Positions 57,906 through 64,000 of a DNA stretch of 64,000 nt are shown piece after piece (within the stretch, counting starts at the first letter, position 1; each line of letters begins with the position of its first letter). Source of the stretch: Hyphomicrobium_A sp963817485 (GTDB taxonomy: Bacteria > Pseudomonadota > Alphaproteobacteria > Rhizobiales > Hyphomicrobiaceae). The translations under genes were made by a program, and so were the position numbers. The stretch covers positions 1-64,000 of the forward strand of contig CAWFOR010000005.1 in assembly GCA_963817485.1 (NCBI GenBank), read 5' to 3'. The notes below the pieces were generated by a model. That model saw only the letters and a program-made list of their open reading frames with translations, was not told the origin of the DNA and did not search any database.

Positions 57906-58877
57906 TCAGTTGAATTGCCAGAAGCGGATCGCTGCCGGCCCGAGGATCACGACGAACAGCACGGGCAGGAAGAACAGGATCATCGGAACGGTAAGCTTCG
58001 GAGGAAGCGACGCGGCCTTCTTCTCGGCCTCCGACTGACGGATGTCGCGGTTCTCCTTGGCCATCACGCGCAGCGCCTGTCCGATGGGCGTGCCATAGCG
58101 CTCGGCCTGAATGAGCGCCGTGGTCACCGACTTGATCCCCGGAAGACCGGTGCGCTTGCCGAGGTTGTCGAAGGCCTGGCGCCGGTCCTGAAGATAAGAA
58201 AGCTCGGCCGTCGTGAGGCTCAGTTCCTCGGCGAGTTCCATCGACTGGGAGCCGACCTCCTTTGCGACCCGCCCGAACGCGGCCTCCACCGACATGCCCG
58301 ACTGCACGCATATCAACAACAGGTCCAGCGCGTCGGGGAAGACGAGTTTGATTGCGGTCTGGCGCTTCTGCGTCAGGTTCTGAATGAAGATGGTCGGGAG
58401 GTAGGAGCCGACGAAAGCGGCACCCAGCGCGATTAAAAGCTTGATCAGCGGCGGATAGGCCGTCTCGCCCAGCACGAATAGGTAGAACACCGCCGCCGCG
58501 AACACGATGAGCGGCGCAGCGACCCGGAAGAACATGTAGGTCGCCAACGGAGCCTGCCCGCGAAGACCAGCCCTCTTCAACTTGTCGCGCAGGTCCTCGC
58601 TCTCGAACAGCTTGCGCAGGTTGAAGCGCTCGACCATCTGCTGCGTGAAGCTCCCCGACGATTGGCGCAGCTTGGCCGACTTAATCTCGGAGAGCCTTGC
58701 GGCGCGCATCTTGTCGCGCTCGATCGCCATAACCCGCATGCGGTGGCTCATGCGGTCGCGCGCGATAATCGGCATGGCGATCGTCAGCACCGTGGCGAAG
58801 ACGCAGATGGCCGCCAGCAGCGTGACGACAAGCGTGGGATTCGTGAACGAGCCGAGCAGATCCATGATTTGAAACAC
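57906..58877 (-). CDS. tadC: Tad pilus assembly inner-membrane protein TadC
   Basis: 323 residues, type II secretion system F family. Features: three or four hydrophobic segments at the N-terminus and centre (FTNPTLVVTLLAAICVFATVL; APLIVFAAAVFYLFVL) and the T2SSF domain with DALDLLLICVQSGMSVEAAFGRVAKEV. With TadB it forms the pilus platform. It starts 45 bp after the tadB stop. Confidence 0.93.
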   Translation of the reverse strand: MFQIMDLLGSFTNPTLVVTLLAAICVFATVLTIAMPIIARDRMSHRMRVMAIERDKMRAARLSEIKSAKLRQSSGSFTQQMVERFNLRKLFESEDLRDKLKRAGLRGQAPLATYMFFRVAAPLIVFAAAVFYLFVLGETAYPPLIKLLIALGAAFVGSYLPTIFIQNLTQKRQTAIKLVFPDALDLLLICVQSGMSVEAAFGRVAKEVGSQSMELAEELSLTTAELSYLQDRRQAFDNLGKRTGLPGIKSVTTALIQAERYGTPIGQALRVMAKENRDIRQSEAEKKAASLPPKLTVPMILFFLPVLFVVILGPAAIRFWQFN

Positions 58878-58922
58878 TCACCAAAAACGCGATCCAACCG
58901 ATCCGATGGACCGAGCCTGACG

Positions 58923-59921
58923 TCAGAACTTGAAGTTGATCATCTTGCGCATCACCAGCACGCCGATGATCATCCAGAGGATGCTGAACCCCACCATGAA
59001 GTTTCCGGTACGCGTCGAGAACAGCGGCATGATGTAGTCGGGCGAGGCGCCGTAGACCATGAACATGACTGCCGGGGGCAACGACGCGAGCACCAGGGCC
59101 GAGGCCTTGGCCTCCGCGCTCAGCGCCTTGACCTTCATCCTCAGCTGGAACCGCTCGCGCAGCACGGTTGCGAGATTGCCGAGCGCCTCGGAAAGGTTGC
59201 CGCCGGCCTGCTGCTGGATGGCGATGACGATTGTGAGAAACCTCACCTCCGCCAGCGGCATCCGCGTCCCCATGCGCTCGAGCGCCTCGCCGAGCGGTAC
59301 GCCCACCCTCTGCTGCTCGACGACCTCTTGGAACTCGCCGGCCAGCGGCTCGGCACTTTCGCGCGCGATCGTCGCCAAGCATTCGTTGAGCGGCAGACCG
59401 GATTTGACGCCGCGCACGATGATCTCGATGGCATTGGCGAGCTCCCTCAGGAACTTCGCCTGGCGGCGCTTCGTGAGCTTGGAGACGAACCAACGCGGCA
59501 CGCCGAAGACGCCCACGAGACCGACGACGATGGCCAGGAATGGCCGGGTGGCCGACGCCGGAAGCGTCAGATTGACGATGAGCGCCAGCGTCAGGCCGAA
59601 GGCTGCGCTCGCCAGCCAATAGACCTTCGGCGTGACGTCGATGCCGGCCCTCTGCAGGCGCAGGCGCAAAGTCACCTTCTCCAAGGCTTTCTGGCGGCTT
59701 TCCAGCTCTTTCAGAGACTCGGTAACCTGCTTGCGACGGTTGGCGGCCATATCGCGGGCAGCCTGCCCGGCGTTGGGCCCCGATCCCTCCGAGAGCCCGC
59801 GCAGGCGCAGCTCTCCCTTCCGATCCGCCGAGAAGTAGGGATAGAGGAGCGCGAAGACGAGCGCCGAGACGGCGCACGCAGCAAGCCCCGCTGCCAACGC
59901 AGCTTCGTTTCCCTCAAGCAT
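58923..59921 (-). CDS. tadB: Tad pilus assembly inner-membrane protein TadB
   Basis: 332 residues from the ATG at 59921 (MLEGNEAAL), which overlaps the end of cpaF by 8 bp. N-terminal helix ALAAGLAACAVSALVFALLY, a coiled basic region, two central helices and the T2SSF domain (LRELANAIEIIVRGVKSGLPLNECLATIA). C-terminal helix FSILWMIIGVLVM. Frame open to 60098, but that part lies inside cpaF. Confidence 0.92.
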   Translation of the reverse strand: MLEGNEAALAAGLAACAVSALVFALLYPYFSADRKGELRLRGLSEGSGPNAGQAARDMAANRRKQVTESLKELESRQKALEKVTLRLRLQRAGIDVTPKVYWLASAAFGLTLALIVNLTLPASATRPFLAIVVGLVGVFGVPRWFVSKLTKRRQAKFLRELANAIEIIVRGVKSGLPLNECLATIARESAEPLAGEFQEVVEQQRVGVPLGEALERMGTRMPLAEVRFLTIVIAIQQQAGGNLSEALGNLATVLRERFQLRMKVKALSAEAKASALVLASLPPAVMFMVYGASPDYIMPLFSTRTGNFMVGFSILWMIIGVLVMRKMINFKF

Positions 59922-61389
59922 TGCCGCCTCCGAGCGGATTGCCGTCGCGGTCGAGGATCTCAGCCGATGCCAAGGCTTCGGCAAGCCTGTGCTCCTGGCC
60001 GTAGTACACGGCGCGGTCCCAGAAGCGCGGACGTGCGATACCAGTCGAGCGCTGGCGGCCCAGCAGGTTGCCCTTCGCGTCCTCGCCAGTGACCTCATAG
60101 AGGATGAGGTCCTGCAAGGTCACGACGTCGCCTTCCATGCCCAGCACCTCGGTGATGTGCGTGACCTTGCGGCTGCCATCGCGCAAGCGTGCGACCTGAA
60201 CGATGACGTCGACCGAGCCGGTGATCATCTCGCGGATGGTGCGCACGGGAAGCAGGTAGCCCCCCATCATGATCATCGATTCCAAGCGGCTGATGGCCTC
60301 GCGCGGGCTGTTGGAGTGAAGCGTACCCATCGAGCCGTCGTGGCCGGTATTCATCGCCTGCAACAGATCGAAGGCCTCGGGGCCGCGGACCTCGCCCACG
60401 ATAATCCGCTCGGGCCGCATACGAAGGCAGTTCTTGACGAGATCGCGCATCTTGATCTCGCCCTCGCCTTCAAGGTTGGGAGGACGCGTCTCGAGACGGA
60501 CGACATGGGGCTGCTGCAGCTGAAGCTCAGCGGAGTCCTCGCAGGTAATGATGCGCTCATCGTGGTCGATGGAGCCGGTCAGGCAGTTGAGCAGCGTTGT
60601 CTTTCCCGAGCCGGTGCCGCCCGAGATCAGGACGTTGCAACGCACCTTGCCGATGATCTCCAGGATCGTCTTGGTGTAGGACGTGATCGTTCCGAGCCGA
60701 TTCAACTGTTCGAGATTCAAGCGATCCCGCTTGAACTTTCGAACGGTGAGCACGGGCCCGTCGATGGCAAGCGGCGGCGCGATCACGTTGACGCGCGATC
60801 CGTCGGGCAGGCGCGCGTCGCAGATGGGGCTCGATTCATCTACGCGGCGGCCGACCTGGCTGACGATACGCTGGCAGATGTTCATGAGCTGCAGGTTGTC
60901 GGCGAAACGCACGCCCGTACGCTGCACCTTGCCGGCGACCTCGATGTAGGTCGTGTTCGCGCCGTTGACCATGATGTCGGAGATCTCGTCGCGAGCGAGC
61001 AGCGGCTCCAGTGGACCGTAGCCCAGCACGTCGTTGCAGATGTCCTCGAGCAGCTCCTCCTGCTCGGCAATCGACATCACGACATTCTTGATCTGGATGA
61101 TCTCGCTGACGATGTCGCGGATCTCCTCGCGCGCAGCCGCGCTGTCGAGCTTGGCGAGCTGCGTGAGATCGATGGTGTCGATCAGCGCGTTGAAGACCGT
61201 CGTCTTGACGTCGTAATATTCCTCGGAGTGGCGGCGGGGCGAATCCGGCGACGGCGTCGCCGAGGTTGCGGATACCTTCGCTGCGGGCTTCGGCTCGACC
61301 GTCTTTGGCGCAGCGGGGGGACCCGCGACCGGCGGCGGCGGCAGCGGCCGCTGAGGAACGATGGTGTCACTCGTACGCTTACCGAACAT
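59914..61389 (-). CDS. cpaF: Tad pilus secretion ATPase CpaF/TadA
   Basis: 491 residues, the hexameric ATPase that drives pilus assembly. N-terminal Pro-rich tail, then the secretion-ATPase domain with Walker A ISGGTGSGKTTLLN, Asp box (MRDLVKNCLRMRPERIIVGEVRG), His box GHDGSMGTLHSNSPREA. Full length and intact. Second of the contiguous cpaE-cpaF-tadB set. Confidence 0.95.
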   Translation of the reverse strand: MFGKRTSDTIVPQRPLPPPPVAGPPAAPKTVEPKPAAKVSATSATPSPDSPRRHSEEYYDVKTTVFNALIDTIDLTQLAKLDSAAAREEIRDIVSEIIQIKNVVMSIAEQEELLEDICNDVLGYGPLEPLLARDEISDIMVNGANTTYIEVAGKVQRTGVRFADNLQLMNICQRIVSQVGRRVDESSPICDARLPDGSRVNVIAPPLAIDGPVLTVRKFKRDRLNLEQLNRLGTITSYTKTILEIIGKVRCNVLISGGTGSGKTTLLNCLTGSIDHDERIITCEDSAELQLQQPHVVRLETRPPNLEGEGEIKMRDLVKNCLRMRPERIIVGEVRGPEAFDLLQAMNTGHDGSMGTLHSNSPREAISRLESMIMMGGYLLPVRTIREMITGSVDVIVQVARLRDGSRKVTHITEVLGMEGDVVTLQDLILYEVTGEDAKGNLLGRQRSTGIARPRFWDRAVYYGQEHRLAEALASAEILDRDGNPLGGGNA

Positions 61390-61400
61390 AGCGGGAACCC

Positions 61401-62717
61401 TTAGCGTTTAAGTTTTAACATTTCGAAGAGCGGGGACAGGGCGGAGGTCTTTTTGGCCGCCTGGGTGTCGCGGCGGTGAGTCATCGCCAGCGCTATGTCG
61501 CGGAACGCCGCGGCCGACTTGGCCTTGCCATTGAGCTCCTCGATCATCTGCCCGTTGTTGGCAGCCTGACCGAAGGTCTCGGTGTCGAAATCGATGACGC
61601 ATATGGCCTTGAGGTCGAGCGCGTTCTCGAACTCCTTCACGCTGATCTCCGGGCGCTTGGGCATGTTGACCATGTTCATGACGAGCCGCGGCTTGCTGTC
61701 GTTGCGTCGCGACTGGCGCAGCAGATCGACGATGTTCTTGGCGTTGCGCAGGTTGGCGAGGTCGGGAGCGGCGGTGATCATGACCTCATCGGCCTGCAAC
61801 AGAATGCTCTTGGTCCAGGCCGTCCAGGTGTGCGGCAGATCGACGACCACGTAAGGCACGTTCTGGCGGACGACGTCGATGACCTGATCGCAGCCCTCCA
61901 CCGTGATGTCGTAGTCGCGGTCGAGCACCACGGGTGCGGCAAAGATCGACAGATGCTCGGAGCATTTGGTCAGGAGCCGGTCGAGCAGTACCTCATCGAG
62001 CCGCTCCGGGCTCGATAGCGCGTCCGCGATGCCCTGGACCGGGTCCTGGTTGAAGTCGAGCCCGGTGGTGCCAAAGGCGAGGTCCAGATCGGCGATGACG
62101 ACGTTGGCCTTCAAGACCTCGGACAGCGCCCAGGCCGTGTTGTGGCAGATGGTCGACGAGCCGACGCCACCCTTGGCGCCGATGAACGCATAGACGTGAC
62201 CGACCGGCTCGGTCTCCGGGTTGTTGTAGAGATTGGAGATGGCCTCCATGAGCTGCAGCGGCGAGACGGGCTCGACCAGGTATTCACTGACCCCGCGCTT
62301 CAGCAAATCGCGATAGAGCACGATGTCGTTCGTGTGCCCGATCACGATGACCTTGGTGCCGGGATCGCAGCTTTCGGCCAGCCGGTCTAGCTCGGCGACG
62401 ATCTGCTCGCGCGGCAGACTGCTCTCGACGACGATGAGGTTCGGCGTCGGGTTTTCCTGATAGTGCGTCACCGCCGCCTCGATGCCGCCCATGTGCACGT
62501 TGACATGCGCCTTGGCGAGACGGCGATCCTCTGCCGTGATCTGCAGGATCTCCGCCATGGCGACGTTCTCGCAGAAGGCCTGGATCGAGATGCGCGGGAT
62601 TGGACGGGCCCGCGCGCTCGCCGGCTGTCCGGGGAGAACGGTCTCTTCGCCCGGAAGCGCGACGTCGAACTCGTGCTCCTCCTCGGTGCCGGGAGCGGAA
62701 TGGGCGTGATTCGACAT
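61401..62717 (-). CDS. cpaE: Pilus assembly localisation protein CpaE/TadZ
   Basis: 438 residues. N-terminal receiver-like (atypical) domain (about 40-170), then a ParA/MinD-type ATPase domain with deviant Walker A FIGAKGGVGSSTICHNTA, VIADLDLAFGTTGLDFNQ and VVVDLPHTWTAWT. It positions the Tad machinery at the pole. 11 bp upstream of cpaF. Confidence 0.95.
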   Translation of the reverse strand: MSNHAHSAPGTEEEHEFDVALPGEETVLPGQPASARARPIPRISIQAFCENVAMAEILQITAEDRRLAKAHVNVHMGGIEAAVTHYQENPTPNLIVVESSLPREQIVAELDRLAESCDPGTKVIVIGHTNDIVLYRDLLKRGVSEYLVEPVSPLQLMEAISNLYNNPETEPVGHVYAFIGAKGGVGSSTICHNTAWALSEVLKANVVIADLDLAFGTTGLDFNQDPVQGIADALSSPERLDEVLLDRLLTKCSEHLSIFAAPVVLDRDYDITVEGCDQVIDVVRQNVPYVVVDLPHTWTAWTKSILLQADEVMITAAPDLANLRNAKNIVDLLRQSRRNDSKPRLVMNMVNMPKRPEISVKEFENALDLKAICVIDFDTETFGQAANNGQMIEELNGKAKSAAAFRDIALAMTHRRDTQAAKKTSALSPLFEMLKLKR

Positions 62718-62746
62718 GACGTAAACGACCTTTAGCTATGCGAGCC

Positions 62747-63490
62747 CTAGTTGCTGGTGTCCTTGTTCACGCGTTCGTCGGCGGATTTCCTCGCGCCCGT
62801 GGGCTGGCCGTTGATGTACTTGGTGAACACCTGGTCGCGGCGCATGCTGTCGCGCGCGGTCTCGCTGCGCGGCCCCAGGAGATCGGCAGGATTGGCGACC
62901 ATGGCGGCGAGGTTGTGCTGATTGGCGCAGCCGAGATCGGGATGGGGAAGATTCATCGGCTCGTCGGCGAGATTGGTAGACCAGTTGCCGCAGGGCGGCG
63001 GCTCGGCCACGAAGCGCAGGTAGGACACCCGAATGGGCGGCTCGCGCGTGCCGTTGGCGTCATAGGCTTCAACCGAGATCATGTTCTCGGCAAATCCCTG
63101 ATCCGTCAGCAGCGCGCGGATCTGGCTCACCGCGTACATGGACGAAACTTCGTTTGCGCCCCCGCTCGGCGCCTGGATCACAAGCCGGCTCGCACCGTTG
63201 TCCGTCGCCCGGTAGTGATCGGCAAAATCGAGAAGCTGCGCGCGCTGTCCACCGGACAGCCCATTCGCTCCGGGCGGCACCTTCACAATGTGCGTCGTCG
63301 GCTGTTGCGAGACGAGGATCGGATGACGCTCTGAAGCATCGACCAGTGTCCAGCCTTCGACGCGCGTGGGGTCGTCCGTATGCTTGCATCCCGTGAGCGC
63401 AAGCGCGATCGCGGAGACCGCGAGGAAAGCGAGACCCGGGCGCAGGGCGCCAGCTTTGCGCGAAACCCGGTTTAATCTTGAGGCCGTCAT
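62747..63490 (-). CDS. cpaD: CpaD-type pilus assembly lipoprotein
   Basis: 247 residues. Signal peptide with a lipobox-like LALTGCKH, then the CpaD domain including GANGLSGGQRAQLLDFADHYR and CGNWSTNLADEPMNLPHPD with CANQHNLAAMVANPADLLGPR, the family signature. CpaD helps secretin assembly. 21 bp from cpaC. Confidence 0.92.
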   Translation of the reverse strand: MTASRLNRVSRKAGALRPGLAFLAVSAIALALTGCKHTDDPTRVEGWTLVDASERHPILVSQQPTTHIVKVPPGANGLSGGQRAQLLDFADHYRATDNGASRLVIQAPSGGANEVSSMYAVSQIRALLTDQGFAENMISVEAYDANGTREPPIRVSYLRFVAEPPPCGNWSTNLADEPMNLPHPDLGCANQHNLAAMVANPADLLGPRSETARDSMRRDQVFTKYINGQPTGARKSADERVNKDTSN

Positions 63491-63511
63491 GATACTTCTC
63501 CCGCCCGCGCG

Positions 63512-64000
63512 CTATTCGACGATGAAGCCGTAGTCGCCCTTGAGGTCGCCGACCGGCGGAGGGGCGGTGCCGCCGTACACACGATTGATTTCGCCAAGGA
63601 AGTTCGCCTTGCGGTCGGTCGGATCTCCGAGACCGTCGAGCGGGCGGGCGAGTTCCTGGCGCGAGGTCGGCCGAACCACGTACGGCGTCACGATGATGAC
63701 GAGCTCTGTTTCGTCCTTCTGGTATTCATGGCTGCGGAACAGGGTGCCGATGATCGGCACGTTCTTGAGCCCCGGGAACCCCTCGATCGTCTGGCGCGAG
63801 TCCTCCTTGAGGAGGCCCGCAAGCGCGAGCGACCCACCCGACGGCAGCTCGACGGTGGATTTGGCCTGCCGCTTCTTCAGGGCCGGAATCTGAATGCCGG
63901 AGAGGACGACCGCGCCGTCCTGCGTCAGCTCGCTGACCTCACTCTCGATCTTGAGGCTGATGCGCCCCTCGGTCATGACGACCGGCGTGAAGGCCAGGCC
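63512..64000 (-). CDS. cpaC: Tad pilus secretin CpaC, C-terminal part (cut by window edge)
   Basis: The last 163 codons of an outer-membrane secretin are visible, entering from the window end: GLAFTPVVMTEGRISLKI, VVLSGIQIPALKKRQAKS, LPSGGSLALAGLLKED, VPIIGTLFRSHEYQKDETELV and VTPYVVRP, a textbook secretin C-terminal domain. The N-terminal half lies outside. Cluster order predicts cpaB further upstream. Confidence 0.93.
   Translation of the reverse strand, partial: GLAFTPVVMTEGRISLKIESEVSELTQDGAVVLSGIQIPALKKRQAKSTVELPSGGSLALAGLLKEDSRQTIEGFPGLKNVPIIGTLFRSHEYQKDETELVIIVTPYVVRPTSRQELARPLDGLGDPTDRKANFLGEINRVYGGTAPPPVGDLKGDYGFIVE

Noticed and set aside
59989..61404. 471-codon plus-strand frame over cpaF
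   Set aside because: Antisense to an intact ATPase gene; typical GC-rich shadow.

Overview
The window is about 64 kb of GC-rich chromosomal DNA from an alphaproteobacterium, most likely of the order Hyphomicrobiales (Rhizobiales). This rests on the Tad/Cpa pilus cluster order (cpaC-cpaD-cpaE-cpaF-tadB-tadC), the SRP RNA gene just upstream of dnaX-ybaB, a YejABEF peptide ABC transporter with two binding proteins, an egtB-egtD ergothioneine pair, a CycM-like membrane-anchored cytochrome c, and small exported proteins typical of the order. The genus cannot be fixed from sequence alone. No rRNA operon, complete insertion sequence or CRISPR array was seen.

Layout. 1-13 kb is accessory: an MgtA-type P-type ATPase, several small exported proteins (transglutaminase-like protease, PsiF-like protein with an internal duplication, Trp/Arg/His-tailed peptide), a frameshifted ATP-grasp enzyme, a nitroreductase, a short-chain dehydrogenase remnant, a UvrD/Rep helicase, then a tyrosine-recombinase remnant and an intact integrase beside tRNA-Thr(GGT) at 13.2 kb. 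13.4-21.7 kb carries redox and efflux genes: a MerA-like flavoprotein, egtB-egtD, a cNMP-binding/thioredoxin-reductase-like fusion, and an MFS exporter with a winged-helix tail. 22-31.5 kb is housekeeping and envelope: folE, the def-fmt-truA group, a retropepsin-like protease, a glycosyltransferase with a CapD/WbpM-type dehydratase, and recR with a MATE exporter. 31.7-44 kb has an aldehyde dehydrogenase with its DUF779 partner, a very unusual amino-acid-permease/HAMP/GGDEF/EAL fusion, dnaX-ybaB with the SRP RNA, kdsB-pheA-SDR and a cytochrome c. 44-56 kb is a peptide import and processing block: two YejA-type binding proteins, yejB, yejE, yejF, two GSTs, an NlpC/P60 hydrolase and leucyl aminopeptidase. 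56-64 kb is the Tad pilus cluster, cut by the window end inside the secretin gene cpaC.

How the genes work together. Four coherent modules are visible: peptide uptake (YejA x2, YejB, YejE, YejF) next to cell-wall-peptide hydrolysis (NlpC/P60, PepA); a Tad adhesion pilus with secretin, pilotin, localisation ATPase, secretion ATPase and inner-membrane platform; N-terminal protein maturation (Def, Fmt); and ergothioneine synthesis (EgtD makes hercynine, EgtB adds sulfur).

Quality warning. At least eleven otherwise well conserved genes carry single-base frameshifts, many of which are repaired by deleting one base. This pattern looks more like residual sequencing or assembly error than real gene decay. 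I therefore annotate those genes across the shift as CDS and reserve 'pseudogene' for fragments that really lack domains.
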